From Limanda limanda (taxonomy: Eukaryota; Chordata; Actinopteri; Pleuronectiformes; Pleuronectidae): 64,000 nucleotides of DNA. The notes beneath the pieces were generated by a model. It saw only the letters and a list, made by a program, of their open reading frames with translations, did no database searches and was not told the origin of the DNA. The translations under genes and the position numbers were made by a program. Numbering within the stretch: the stretch's first letter is position 1; every line of letters starts with the position of its first letter. The stretch spans positions 18,605,118 to 18,669,117 of the forward strand of contig NC_083639.1 in assembly GCF_963576545.1 (NCBI RefSeq), given 5' to 3'. Positions 1-12,000 of the stretch are shown one piece after another.

Positions 1-848
1 TTAGTAATCTCAACAAAAGTATTTTCTATTGTGTGATTCAAAGGATACATTTCCAATAAAAAACCAATTGAGTGTCTAGGCAGAAAGTGAGGTGTTGGTA
101 GTGGAGAGTAGGGGGCTTTATAGCTTGTCTCTCTGAGAGGTTGCTCCTCCCTCCTGCTCAGAAAACATTCATTTCTCCCAGATACACAAGTGTACGGGAT
201 TTACACATACATACATACATTGTAATCTGCACAGCAATTCAGTCTTTTTAATTAAAAATAACATTTTTAACAGAACTTAGTTTCTTCACTAAAACAAGAT
301 ATTTTGTGTAACTGCAGATAAACCTAAGAGAAAAACAGCAAATCAAAACCAAACATCGGTTTCCCATCATTGTCTTATCAATAAAAATAAATACTTTTTA
401 AAGTAACTGAGCTCAGGTTTAAATTCACTAGCCTCATGTTTCATCTTTCCACACCGGTGCAAGCAGTGAATAAGTGCTGTTGGGATCAAATCTGCATCGT
501 TATAGTATCAGCTGTTAATCTGAGGGACTGACACAAACAGCAGCTCTGTGATGACACATATGGTGAAATCAGCTGCGGTTTTCCATATCATTCATGCCCA
601 TAATGTGGCAGCTGCAATGCTCAGTGCATATTGTGTGTGAGGTCTACGGATTTACATGGCGATGCAGATGAACACAGGAGGCCCTCCGGTAATTTAGAAT
701 GAAATTGCTTTCATCAATAGGTGCTGTTCTTGTGGCGTCCTCTGTCAACAATGCTCGATCAATACCAGTGATCAGCACAGTTACCATGCAGAGAGTCCAG
801 ACTATTTGTCAAAAGGAAAAAAAAAAAAAAAAAACAGCTCTGCTTTGT
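1..848. other. trnt1 3' UTR / downstream sequence, unassigned
   Basis: Contains no recognisable coding exon. The part nearest 848 should be the trnt1 3' UTR. No canonical AATAAA was found on the minus strand; an ATTAAA variant lies at 247-252. An A-run (about 819-834) adjoins the coding end. Confidence 0.5.
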
Positions 849-1094
849 CTATGTCTGTGCGTGACTGAGCAGTTCCTCTTTGTCCATCTGATAGCGGCTC
901 TTCTTCCAGATGTCGCGGAGACTCTGTAAGGTGGCCCCAATTTCCTTGCCTGACGTGATGCCCATCCTCCTCAGATCGTGACCGCTGACAGGGAATCGAG
1001 GGACGGACCACCGGCGCAGCTCGGCCAGCAGCTTCTCCTCACCTTGATACGTCAGCAGCTCGCACACTTTCATCTGAGCATCCAGCTCCCGACT
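849..1094 (-). CDS. trnt1: trnt1 coding exon 7 (C-terminus)
   Basis: From [14 protein letters not shown] through [17 protein letters not shown] and [19 protein letters not shown] to the C-terminus ELLSHAQT, then TAG. This tail and body domain aligns end to end with the human C-terminus from memory. Acceptor TTTCCAG. Confidence 0.96.
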   Translation of the reverse strand, partial: SRELDAQMKVCELLTYQGEEKLLAELRRWSVPRFPVSGHDLRRMGITSGKEIGATLQSLRDIWKKSRYQMDKEELLSHAQT

Positions 1095-4000
1095 CTGGAA
1101 AGATGCAGCACGTGTGGGAGTTATAGCTTTTGAAATGTTGTCTATTAGGTTAAATATCCATCACAATAAGCAATAATCAGAATCAAATAAAAACCTTATT
1201 TGTATAATGAAACGGCTATTACTAAATCTGGATTGGTTCACAGACATCACATTTTGTCTAAACAATCATCCCCCACTTCAGACCAGTTAAATGGGCATAA
1301 AAGGAGGAAACAGTTAAATAATCACAACTGAAATCAGGCTTTCATGACAGCTCCCATCTATTACAATAATGTGTCTTACGATTCTTGACAAATATTTTCT
1401 ACTGTAATTACTGTCACTCTTGTCTTTCTTGTTCGGTTACATCTTCTAGTTTCCACAGAATTAAACTGAAGCTTAATCCAGAGTTTTATGCACTTATCCT
1501 TTCAAAGCCCATTTAAAAAAACGATTTGAATGATTGTATTGTTTTAGTATCGCTATGTTTTGAGAAAAGTAACATTCTAAAACAGAAATGAAACCAAAGC
1601 ACATTTTTATCAAAACACAATCCCACCTACTGATTAGTAACATTTCTGAGAATGTAGCTGAGGCTCATTAGTATGGGTGGTAACAGGTTGCATGCAGATG
1701 GGGTGATGGATGCTGGTGGACCACAGTTCCGTGGTAAGAAAGAGGGAAAGGTTTGTGTATTCAAAGTAGTGCTGTCTGTATAACTACAGTCATTTTCATG
1801 ACCGTTAATGTGCTGATTATTTTCTAGATTTAGTGTTTAATTGTTAACTGCAAAAAGGCTAATCACATTAGTTGAAGTTTTGACCTGTCTTGTTTCGTCC
1901 AAAACTCAGATACACAGTAGTGTTTCGATCGCAGAAGCTGGAACCTGTGTTTTGTTAATTTTCAATAAAAAATTCTAACAAATTACATTAATGACTGAAC
2001 TTTGTCGAGCAGCCACTGTATTCACCTTCACAATCACCCAACCATGCTGTCATGGGCAATCACCAGCTGCTTTCACCAGCACATAACATATTACGTGCTG
2101 GAGAATAATCGAGGTCTGCCCAGAACATGGCATGTGTACTAGGAATACTCTCGGCTAAAATCAATCAGACAGTTCACAGCATTCCGCTAAGAAGCTCTTC
2201 AGCCCTTAATTTGAAAAACAAACATGAACACAGTGACGTCTGTTGCTTTTGACACACTAACTAGAGGAGGCTGAAACTTACATCAAAGATGAAGTCAGTG
2301 AAGGGTTTGAGACTCTGCGGCTCGTCTCTGCTCTTGCACAGCTCTCGTCTATGTTTGACCAGGAACAGAGCCAGATTCTTCTCCTCCCTTGAGACTTTCA
2401 GTCGGAGGTCCATCTTTTCCACCTCCTCTGGACAGTGAAAGAGAGCAGCCAGGACGGTCATGGGCTTGGGAGAGTGGTCTTTGGCATTCTTCCACACTTG
2501 CTTCATCTCTTCAACATCGCCATCTGGAGGTAAACCTGTGGAGGATCAGGGCGGAAGGGATGAGCAGCAGTACAAACAAGAGTAATGGATTTGATTGGAT
2601 CAGCGCTCAGCTTTGGTATCCTGTTCAAACATGCATTACTGAATAACCTGCTGTGAAATTATTCATTGAGAGACACTGGATCATCTGACTAATACTAGAG
2701 GTCACAGTGCCACAGAGGTCAAGAGGCATCAGAGTCCACTTCAACTTAGTAGAGGACATTGAATCCTTCCCCTTTTAGAAACGGATACAAATTGTTCAGC
2801 CCTTGAGATTTAATGACTATTGATCTTTTTTCCTGAGATAATGACTTGATAGCAGTCATTATGTGCTGTAGCCTACTCTATTTTCAAGAGGGATCTGAGT
2901 AATAACAAAGACAAACACATGTTCGGCATGGGAACATTTTCCGATAAACTTAGCTACGTACATACATGTATATACATAGGCAAGGTGCTACCATGCAGCC
3001 ATAATAGATGTTTTTACCTGAAATAGGAAATTATGTACCTATTCTCTTGTTGAGGTTGAGAGTTGAGAGACCGGTTGGTCAGTTTAAAAAAAGATGCCAA
3101 TTACAATGCAGGACAGATGTGAGATGCCGTTAAGTTGCATTATGCGATATGTGGGATCAAGCCTTCTTGTTTCACATGGAAGCCAATATTTCAACGACCT
3201 TATTCTGCATGAATTTTTTTTACAATTATGATGTTAAAATTAGTTGCTGTTATGTGTATGACTCAACATAACGCCTTTCTACTTGTTCACACTCAAACCC
3301 AGGACATGAGTTGTGAGGCGGTTAGCAACTGTTGTGTGTCTATGTTGCAAAATTCTGTAAAAACTCCAAAAGGATTTTACAATGTGATTACGATGAAAGT
3401 CTACTTAATGTGACCAAGGCCAGAATATTCCACGTCTTAGTTCAATAATTATTTATATTGTATATGACTTTAGTCAGATTAAGGTCATCAGAAAATGGTT
3501 TACATGGCAGTGTCTCATTCAGAGTGTTGTTTTAATCTGGTTAATATCAGAATATTGTTGGCCATGTAAACCTATCTAGTGTTCCAGAAGCTATAAAAAT
3601 ATCTTTGCATCTGTCTCACCTATATACTGGGCCAGTTCCAGCTTGTACATCAGCTCCAGTAGATGAGCAGCATGGTCACCAACCACCATCTTTTTTAGTT
3701 CCACCCAAATCCGCTCTCCCGATATTGCTGCTAGGCCTCTGCCATTTTCCTTGATGGCTGTCAGCGTCTCAGGGTCGTGGTCATCAGGATCCAAAGCCAC
3801 CCTGCCGTGGAACCTGGGTTGAATTAAGGGGGCTACGGTTAATACACTTAGAACCTTTTGGAGGGTGAAAACGAAAATCTTTTACTTCTAAGTCCTCTCC
3901 ATTTTACTCAGAGGTAAGTTTGAATTGGTTAAGACGAAAATGAAATGAAACAGCTCACCTGAAATATCGCAGTATTCTCAAGTAATCTTCTTGGATTCTT

Positions 4001-5605
4001 TGCTCAGCGCTGCCAACAAACCGAACTTTACGGTTTTGCAGGTCTTCGTATCCTTTGAAATAATCATACAATGTGCCATCGAGACCTATAAAACACAGTT
4101 AGGAATTAAAAACAGAGTCCGCACTGTTTACACTGTGAATGAGGAGGCTGGTGTAAATAGGGAGCAGATTGTCTATTCTGCAGTTGGTCACAGAAAATTC
4201 TATGAAAAAGGAACAATAATGGTCAAAGATAAGAGCAGGGACTTCTTTTCTTGGACCGGCAAAAAGGTTACTGGCTGTAACTGTTAGCAGCACTTTGCAT
4301 TCACCGCTGGTTGTTGAATCGGCCCTGCGTCAATCAGGAAGCCACTGCATCATATCTTTTAAAGTCTGTTTCTGCTTGCGTAAAGTAAAATGTGACGCTG
4401 GAGTTCTCAAACCGTAACGGCACCAGCAGCCTTTCCAAAAGTCACCGTTCTAGGGGCTTGAAAACTAACGTCAGGCGTAAATATAGAGAAAGTGATGGGT
4501 TTCAAAACTAAACCTCTTTAGTGTGAACATAGTGTGAATGAAAATTAATACGAATCAACAACACTTGAACAACAGAAGCAAACGCAAGGGGAAGTCCTCA
4601 ACAAAGTTCATATCCACTACAGAAAAACACTTACCTAAAAACAGGGAGTTGATGGTGAGGTCTCTCCGCTCTGCATCTCTTAGCCAGTCTTTGGTGAATT
4701 CCACCTCTGCATGACGTCCATCTGTCTGAACGTCCAGTCGCAAGGTGGTCACCTCAAAGTTCTCATTGTGTAGCTGTAAAAAATAAACAAAGAAAACAAT
4801 GATGACAGGGGGCACAGCAAGACCGCCCTCCTAGTGCTGTGAGAAAATATAGGTTTCTTATTTATCTACCCTTATCGAGCCACATATTCCAGTCACAAAC
4901 TGCAGGCTCCTCTTACATGTGACTTGTTTACATATCCAAGGAATGAATACATCAAACTGGAACTTCCTATTACTGGGCTGCTTATCTCTGGAATACCGAC
5001 AATCATGCAACCTTAAGACTACTTGTCTGACCAAATATAATATAAACCATATTGATATTATATATAATTTTATACAAAAATATTGTTTTTTGCACGCTCT
5101 GTCTACATATTCTTACACTCATAGTATATTATATTATCTATTGTATAGCCAATACTTATATTTATACCTCTACTATATATCATATCATATTATATCATAC
5201 TCTTTGTATATTCTTGTATATACACATATATATACATGTGTACATGTTATTATTATTATTATTATTACATTTACTATTATTATTATATATACTGTTGCTG
5301 CCATTATTACTATATACTGCTATTATATTGGTATAATTACTATCATATATAAATATATTTGATGTTATATTACATACTATATATACTGTACTATTTTTAT
5401 ATACTGTCTAACAATAACATTACCATCATATCATCAGTACTATTACCATCAACTTTCCACTGCACCTTATCTACCTATTTATCTTGTGTTTCTGTTTTTA
5501 TTCTTTCTACCTCAATATTTGTTATTTTATTCTATTGTATTGTATTGTATTCAAATATACCGGCTGCTATGACGACTTAATTTCCCTTCGGGGATGAATA
5601 AAGTA

Positions 5606-5693
<88 letters not shown>

Positions 5694-6849
5694 GTGAACA
5701 AATGTCTCACCCTTGCTGTAATGGTCCCATGCTTCTCTCCTTTATTGTTGATCATCCTGATGCCAGCCACCTGGAACATGCGCTTCATCTCCTCTGGAGT
5801 GGCTGTCGTGGCAAAGTCCACATCCTCAGGCCGCTTCCCAGACAGCAGGTCCCGCACAGCCCCTCCAGCTATCCTTAGCTCATGATTATTCTTCTCAAAT
5901 ATCTCTGCAAAGAACACACACATATTTAAGAGGAGTCTAGTAACTTGAGTGGCCGGTAGCACAATAAACTTTACTCGTGAGATCAACCTGGAGGGGAATA
6001 TAACTTTCCAAGATGATGAATTACATTTCCATGAATCAAAACAAAAACATTTTCTATTATTTTCTTTCAAAAAAATTCTGACTGTCTCTCTGTCACTCAA
6101 CTTTTCCTCAAACAAAAATAATGTCTGCCTCCCTTGGTAGTAACCCACCACCACATGGAGACAAGTAGGACTACGGAGCTTTGTCAAGTCTGTTTATATG
6201 AGGCTATCTTCAGAAAGGCATTGGCTTGGAGGCTTTTCATTTTAAAACTACCCACATTAAACGGAACCAAAAATAATGTCTGTAGGATTCTGGAAAATGT
6301 AGGCTCCTGTATTTAGAGCTTCACCTGTAACTGGGACTAAAAGTTTAAATATTTTGTCACCTGGTTGATCAATATTGCCTGTTTATTTCTTACTCAAAAA
6401 TGTAAAACCAAACATTACAACAATATTTTAAGGACTTTTTCAGAGAAGTAATTACCGTAGTTACATTTAAACATGACTTTACATGTGGATTTTTGTATTC
6501 CCCAGTGACCAAAACTAGAATACTGATTTGTGAGTTACAAGAATGAGTTAACACCAGCAAATATCCATATTTATATCCATTGTATAAAGACATTACAAAT
6601 GGGAATCTGGGGGGATGTGACCAAGCCAGTGTTTCTGAGGACAGATGAATACATATCAGACTCTGCTGACATGTGAGTGGGAGACGAGGCGGAGGAGCTG
6701 GAAGTTTCAGGGGTCTCACCTACGAGTCCGTTCAGCCCCTCGGTGAACAGAGAGCGGAAGTCACTGGTCTTCAGCTGCATCGTGTTCAGACTCCTCCACC
6801 AGACACCAGCTCTGCCAACCACACGAGGACTCAGCAACCTGCTCCACAT
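849..6849 (-). CDS. trnt1: trnt1: CCA-adding tRNA nucleotidyltransferase, mitochondrial/cytosolic (7 coding exons, 427 aa)
   Basis: Adds the CCA end to tRNA 3' termini from CTP and ATP without a template, in mitochondria and in the nucleus/cytosol. Exons in transcript order are 6849-6720, 5904-5711, 4773-4635, 4085-3959, 3813-3620, 2535-2282 and 1094-849. They sum to 1284 nt with every junction in phase and end in TAG; human TRNT1 has 434 residues. The class II nucleotidyltransferase signature GGAVRD starts at residue 57, followed by metal-binding D71-V-D73. RRDLTIN (144-150) and the RILRYFR motif follow in order, as in the human enzyme. Residues 1-23 (MWSRLLSP...) are basic and lack acidic residues, as expected for a mitochondrial leader. 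M24 lies just before the conserved [11 protein letters not shown] block, so a cytosolic form could start there. No frameshift or missing catalytic residue was seen. The family is near certain from several conserved blocks recognised across exons. Confidence 0.97.
1095..2281 (-). other. trnt1 intron 6
   Basis: Unique-looking AT-rich intron between coding exons 6 and 7. No coding signal or clear repeat was recognised. Confidence 0.8.
2282..2535 (-). CDS. trnt1: trnt1 coding exon 6
   Basis: Starts by completing the glycine codon, then [22 protein letters not shown] and [16 protein letters not shown], ending at FIFD. Two acceptors are possible. The upstream one (CCACAG, exon start 2535) was chosen because it restores the conserved YIGLPP; the alternative at 2523 gives YID and loses LPP. 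Donor GTAAGT. Confidence 0.94.
2536..3619 (-). other. trnt1 intron 5
   Basis: Intron with no recognised exon. A short open frame at 3228-3413 has no family resemblance and is treated as chance. Confidence 0.8.
3620..3813 (-). CDS. trnt1: trnt1 coding exon 5
   Basis: Encodes [18 protein letters not shown], then [20 protein letters not shown] and ends at AQYIG. This is the neck/body region that positions tRNA. Acceptor AACCCAG, donor GTGAGA. Confidence 0.96.
3959..4085 (-). CDS. trnt1: trnt1 coding exon 4
   Basis: Begins by completing a glycine codon, then [21 protein letters not shown] and the [10 protein letters not shown] motif. Acceptor TTTATAG, donor GTGAGC. Confidence 0.96.
4086..4634 (-). 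other. trnt1 intron 3
   Basis: Intron of about 550 bp between coding exons 3 and 4. The plus-strand open frame over 3991-4287 runs partly on the complement of exon 4 and is a shadow. Confidence 0.8.
4635..4773 (-). CDS. trnt1: trnt1 coding exon 3
   Basis: Residues 109-154. Contains [10 protein letters not shown] and [12 protein letters not shown], the nucleotide-binding block of class II CCA-adding enzymes. Acceptor TTTTTACAG, donor GTAAGT. Confidence 0.97.
4774..5710 (-). other. trnt1 intron 2 with low-complexity AT block
   Basis: About 5035-5560 is very AT-rich, with many TAT/TATA-type runs, and grades into the retroelement-like tail and ATCT microsatellite described separately. Confidence 0.75.
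5550..5692 (+). repeat. retroelement-type 3' tail ending in (ATCT)n microsatellite
   Basis: The string TTTCCCTTCGGGGATGAATA followed by AAGTA and about 22 ATCT units (5606-5692) is the kind of 3' end that recurs across teleost genomes for non-LTR elements, ending in a tetranucleotide array. The element body upstream is too degraded to name. The family assignment is from memory. Confidence 0.6.
5711..5904 (-). CDS. trnt1: trnt1 coding exon 2 (catalytic signature)
   Basis: Residues 44-108. Contains [10 protein letters not shown] and the catalytic D-x-D (EDVDFAT), then GIRMINN and [10 protein letters not shown]. Acceptor TTTGCAG, donor GTGAGA, ends in phase 0. Confidence 0.97.
5905..6719 (-). 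other. trnt1 intron 1
   Basis: First intron, about 815 bp. Nothing beyond splice sites was recognised. Confidence 0.8.
6720..6849 (-). CDS. trnt1: trnt1 coding exon 1
   Basis: Encodes residues 1-43: mitochondrial leader, M24, and the start of the conserved core. It ends in a GTGAGA donor after one base of codon 44. The bases just before the ATG read TGTGTGCAG, so this ATG could also be the first base of a second exon preceded by a noncoding exon. The open frame continues upstream of 6849 without a stop and includes other Met codons, but nothing there resembles TRNT1. Confidence 0.85.
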
Positions 6850-7014
6850 CTGCACACACAGCACACACGTCACAGTTAGCTTGTAGCTAGCTAGCCGACG
6901 CTGCATGTCGGCGTGCACCTGGCGAGTAGTAAATACAAAAGCAGCACATGAGCAACATTGACGCGTCAACGTGTACGTACCAGGCAGTTCACACATGGAG
7001 TGAGCACAACACAA

Positions 7015-7160
7015 ACACGTGTGTTGGAGAGTACACTGTAGTTGTTGTCGCTTCTGTCATTAGAAGTGCTAGGATACAGGAAGTGTTACGCTAACGTGCG
7101 GCTGCTATCCAATAGGCTCAGGGGGAGGGGCTTTAAGGAGCTTATCGCGAGATGTTGTAT
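7015..7160 (-). promoter_or_regulatory. putative trnt1 promoter (TATA-less, housekeeping type)
   Basis: Lies 170-310 bp upstream of the trnt1 ATG. Visible motifs are an E-box CACGTG near 7017, an ETS core CAGGAAGTG at 7077-7085, CCAAT at 7109-7113, a G-rich run GGGGGAGGGG at 7121-7130, and TATCGCGAGA at 7143-7152, one base from the TCTCGCGAGA motif found in many housekeeping promoters. The clustering supports a promoter. The transcription start is not mapped, and whether it also serves arl6ip5 is unknown. Confidence 0.55.
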
Positions 7161-7204
7161 GGAGAAGCTGAGACAGAGTGCTATGTATGGACAGCGAGTA
7201 TAAT

Positions 7205-8325
7205 GGCAAAAAAGACGAGGTTGCATGAAAAACTGTATAGATTAAGAGATTTTCACTGTGGAATAGATAATTTCTGGATATTTCAAAGTACTGTACAAAC
7301 ACTTTGCTCAATAAGTTCAGAGTGAGACTGATATGCCTGTGTTCAGGACCTCTCTGATTACCTACATACTGAATATCAAACATATTTACTGTATAGATTT
7401 GGAGATTTTTCAAAGTTAAGTCCAACATGTGTACAATCAAATCAGTTAATTTCTGGATATTTCAAAGTTCTATAAAAACACTTTGCTCAATAAGTTCAGA
7501 GTGGGACTGATATGCCTGTGTTCAGGACCTCTCTGACCACCTACATACTGAAGATCAAACATTTTTACTGAATAGATTTGGAGATTTTTATGACTAGTCC
7601 CCTTTCTTGGAATCTGTAACTTTCCAAAAGCGATATTTTCCATTTCTTTTGATCACAGGCATATCAGTCTCACTCTCAACTTATGGAGCAAAGTGATTTT
7701 ATATTACTTTGAAATATCCACAAATGAACTGATTTGATTGTACACATGTTGGACTTTACTTTGACAAATCTCTTAATGTATACAGTAAATATGTTTGGTA
7801 TTCAGTACATTGGTAGTTAGAGAGGTCCTGAACACAGGCATATCAGTCTCTCTCTGAACTTATTGAGCAAAGTGTTTTTACAGTAATTTGAAATATCCTC
7901 AAATGATATACTCCACAGTTGAAATGTTGGACTTTACTTTGAAAAATCTCTTAATCTATACAGTAGTAATGTTTGATATTCAGTACATTGATAGTCAGAG
8001 AGGTCCTGAACACAGTCATATCAGTCTCACTCTGAACTTATTGAGCAACGTGTTTTTATAGAACTTTGAAATATCCAGAAATGAAATATTCCACAGTGAA
8101 AATGTTCTACTTTGCTTTGAAAAATCTCTTAATCTATACAGTAAATATGTTCGATATTCAGTATGTAGGTGGTCAGAGAGGTCCTGGACACAGGCATATC
8201 GGTCTCTCTCTGAACATATTGAGCAAAGTGTTTTTACAGTACTTTGAAGTATCCAGAAATGACCTACTTGAAGCTAAAAATGTGGGATTTTTATTTTGTA
8301 AAATCTCATAATTGATACTTTCAAA
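7205..8325. repeat. inverted array of ~178-bp tandem repeats
   Basis: Two units in one orientation (about 7230-7600) face about four units in the other (about 7650-8320). The anchor ACAGGCATATCAGTCTC (or a close variant) starts at 7655, 7834, 8012 and 8190. Its reverse complement, anchored on GACTGATATGCCTGT, starts at 7326 and 7505. Spacing is therefore 178-179 bp in both arms. Other shared blocks are CTGAACTTATTGAGCAAAGTG, ACTTTGAAATATCC and AATCTATACAG. No coding potential was seen. It occupies most of the space between trnt1 and arl6ip5. Confidence 0.9.
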
Positions 8326-8740
8326 ATGCTATTCATAAAAACACACAGGTAAGGCCATATATACTTCTTGTGAATTCAATCCAAGAAATTATTTTCAATT
8401 ACGCATTTTGTATAGGCTCCATGTCAACAGTTTATTTTGAAAACCGAACGTAGACCCACATGTGTTCTTCCTCTAACTTTGAGTACTCCGTTGCCTTCCC
8501 CTTTCTGGGCGGTTTGGATGCGTTTACCATAAGTGTCAGTATATGAGTGCAGTAGGATTTCTGTGTCGGCTGATTTGGGGAAAGGAAATATAAAGTCTTG
8601 GTTGAGTTTTTAAAAGAAACTGGATTAATGAGAAGGATTGAATTTGAAGTTTGTGTTTTTTTTTTTAAATTTTAATTTAATTTTGTTTTGTTGATTGTTT
8701 CTATTTGTTTTTATTATTGATGTATTTGCGCAGACTAAAC

Positions 8741-8852
8741 CAACCAAACACTCTGACTCACACTCCAGTAGAGTAGGTGGCGGTAATGCACCTTTAACGC
8801 TAGGTGCCACCCCCCGTTAAACTAAAACAAGAAGAAGAAGAAGAAGAAGAAG
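8741..8852 (+). repeat. short interspersed repeat remnant ending in (GAA)n
   Basis: Contains GTAGGTGGCGGTAATGCACC and a partly complementary block, then an A-rich stretch and about eight AAG/GAA triplets (about 8828-8852). This arrangement recurs in fish genomes. It ends three bases before an in-frame upstream ATG of arl6ip5, so part of that gene's 5' UTR or core promoter may be repeat-derived. Confidence 0.6.
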
Positions 8853-8906
8853 TGCATGGATGAGAGGAGCTGCTGTCAGATCAGAAACACTCTGAGGAGG
8901 AGGAGA

Positions 8907-9085
8907 ATGGCGAAGGTGGAGCTGACGCCGCTCAGACCGTGGGACGACTTCTTCCCCGGCTCCGAGAGATTCGCCAAACCGGACATGAAGGATTTGACCA
9001 AGTGGAACAACAGGGTGGTCAGCAACCTGCTCTACTACCAGACCAACTATCTGGCTCTGGCTGTCGTCGTCTTCCTCATTGTCGG
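8907..9085 (+). CDS. arl6ip5: arl6ip5 coding exon 1
   Basis: Residues 1-59 plus two bases of codon 60. Cytosolic N-terminus and the start of the first hydrophobic hairpin. Donor GTCAGT. Confidence 0.95.
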
Positions 9086-12000
9086 GTCAGTAACATACGG
9101 GAAGTTATGGTGTCAACACAGCAGCTTGTGTTTTTAGGATGTTTGTTATCTTCTAGTGTCTGTGTATCTGTGGGGCTGTGGAGTGTGAGCTGGGATGTAG
9201 GCTGCCACTTTAGAAGGGATTTAAAACGAGGGGACAGACTGGGTGAAGGCTGCTAACAGGACAAAGTGCTGAAGCCAAACCCTTAAGAATGAAAGGACCG
9301 TTATTATTGTTCCTGCAACCACGTGATGCACTGTTATTGTTATGTTGTCAGCAGGAAGTACAGTCCAAAAGTTCCCTCTCCTGTTGCGATACGATTCAGA
9401 CATTTTATTATTTCAGCTAAATCTCATGTTTGAATTAAATTATTCAAATCTCGAGGCTCCCAGGATGTACCGGTTGGAGACAGTGACGGAATAAAGGAGA
9501 CTATCCAGCATTCAATTCAGTTTAATTTACATAGCACCAACACATAGCATACATTAACACAGTAAGGTTGAGACTTTGGTATTGAGGAGAAACCCAACAG
9601 TTCATAAGCAAAGACTCTGTGACTGTGGAGAGAAACAATTCTTTAACAGGAAGAAACTAGAGCCGACTGATCATATGGATTTTTGGGGGTTGCTGCCGAA
9701 ACTGATTAAAAAGAAAAAACAAAAAATTCTGATGCTGATATTTCATCAAACATATGAATGGAGTTTCTTCACTTGAGCTTGATTTGGAAGAGTTACTTTC
9801 AAAATATCCATCCCCAAATTTCTGTGTCAAAGAAGAGATCAAATATAGAAGTGTATTTAAACAACTCCCTCTCCTGGACTTTGAGATAACTTACTGGTTG
9901 GGGGAGAGAAAAGTCTCCACTACTGTTACAGGTAATACTTTGAAATGGATGAAATCTGCTAATTCGGCCCCGATGTTGCAACTCACTGATATGACTCTGA
10001 GAAGCTAATATTGATCGATGAAATCGGCAAACTGATCAATCGAAGATACCTCAAGCAGAACTAGACTCAATGTGGTTGAATCTAGTTCAGGTTGGGGGGA
10101 GTGGAAAAGGCAAAGACTGGTTTGTTGTAATGTAAATAATAATAGTGATATTTATAGATGAAGTGATATAATGATAGCAGCACAAGTTAATAATAATAAT
10201 AGTTATAATAATAATAAAGTTGATCCTCCTGACTCATTCTGTACCATGAACCATAATCAGATTTCAGCCTCTGACCACTGCAAGCTTCCCCATGAACAAG
10301 TCTATTATGTGATGAGTCCATACAAGGCAGATTCATCACAGTCTCCACGTTATGAAATATCTTGGCTTTAGTTGGCACTTTGCTCCAACTTTAGCCTGGT
10401 TTACTAAAAATAGTGTCGCCCTCTGTCACACTCTGTGAGCTGAGCTGTGTGATGACATATCGTTGCTATGGTGTGTCTCATCAGCTGCAGATAGCCCAGT
10501 CATGAGAGCAGCAGCTTAATCAGCTGGGTGGACCCTGTATCTTTGAGGAGGGAAAACACAAGTATTGAACATTTCTTCAGCGAGTCAATCCTGACTCATG
10601 AGGCAACAAGGCTTAACTTTGACCTAGTCAATTTTGCTGGTTTCATTAAATGACGACATTTTATCCAGTTTGGAAACAGCTCACCCACATCTCTGTGTTT
10701 ACATGAACATTATTGGTAAACCTATGTGTTCTCAACAAACCTAACTGCACACACAGACAATGCTCTGTGTTTATCACTTCTCTTATAGCACTGCAATTGT
10801 GTCCTGTTGTTTCTGACTGATAACTTTGGTCTAAAGGTCTGACATTGCTGTGATCACAAATAAAGTTGTAGACACAAATAAATGTGTGATAAACTGAACT
10901 TTAATGATTGTGTGTTCTCCTCATACATTTCTTCTTCTTCTTCATTCAGCTCTAACAGCAGGTTTTCTCCAGGAGATCCTCAACAAATCTCTACATTCAA
11001 GTCAATCTGTTAGATTTAAATACCATGTCAGGAGAAAATACAATTTCAATTGAAAAGTAATATCCTTGAATAGTATTTCAAGTAATTGTCCACCAGAGGG
11101 CATCGGCAAGTAACTTGAACTGTTCAGTAACTAAGGATTAAAGGAATTTTAAGGATTTAAAGGGACACGGATTTAGTGTTTCTAGTTTTTTGTGATGACA
11201 TTTAACTGTGGTGAGTATATTGATATTACAATTGAGGAAACTTTATCCAGTTATCCAGGATCACCACTGTTAATGTGAGGCTTTAAACCTCAAAGAGTGG
11301 CAGAGTAACTGTGAGACAGGCCTAGATCACGCACTATGGTCATGAACTTGACCCGATGACATCACTGCCGCCATGCCTGGATTTGTCTCAGAGGTTTTGT
11401 ATCTGAGGCGTCTGGTCAGAGAGAAAACAACAGTTTAGGAGGAGAATTGTTGTTATGGTTATTGATATATGCTACTTTCCATATCATTTTATTATCATAA
11501 TAGTTTCAGATTAATCTTCTGTGTGTGTCTGTGTGTGTGTGCTTGCACGCATGTGCGTTCAAGTGTTAATTTAAGATTTGATTGACCCTTTTTTTTTACA
11601 TTACAAAAAAACTTTCTAGCACTGCAATTATTAATACTTTCAACATTTTATGTATATGCTGATGGTATATCTGGTAAAAAATTGTGATAAAATCCCCATC
11701 ATATTTCCATAGAGACCAAGAAGTGATACCTTTCAATTCCTTGTTACCTCCACCAAGGAGGTTAGGTTTTTACCACTGTTCATTTGTTTGTCAGCTTTTT
11801 TAACATGGACAAAGATAGATAGATATATTTTTTTGACATTTTTTAACAAATATTGCAGTGTAATTCGGAGTAATTCATCAATATTGATAAATGTTTGTTT
11901 GTTGTTTAGGGGGACGTATAATAAAAAGAGTGTGAAATTTGGTGCAGCTTGATTGAATTTAAGGGTGTTGGGCCTTGGCGGAGGTTTCCACTCTACTGAG

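Noticed and set aside
4919..5580. Plus-strand open frames rich in Ile and Tyr
   Set aside because: They arise from the TAT/TATA-rich low-complexity block in trnt1 intron 2.
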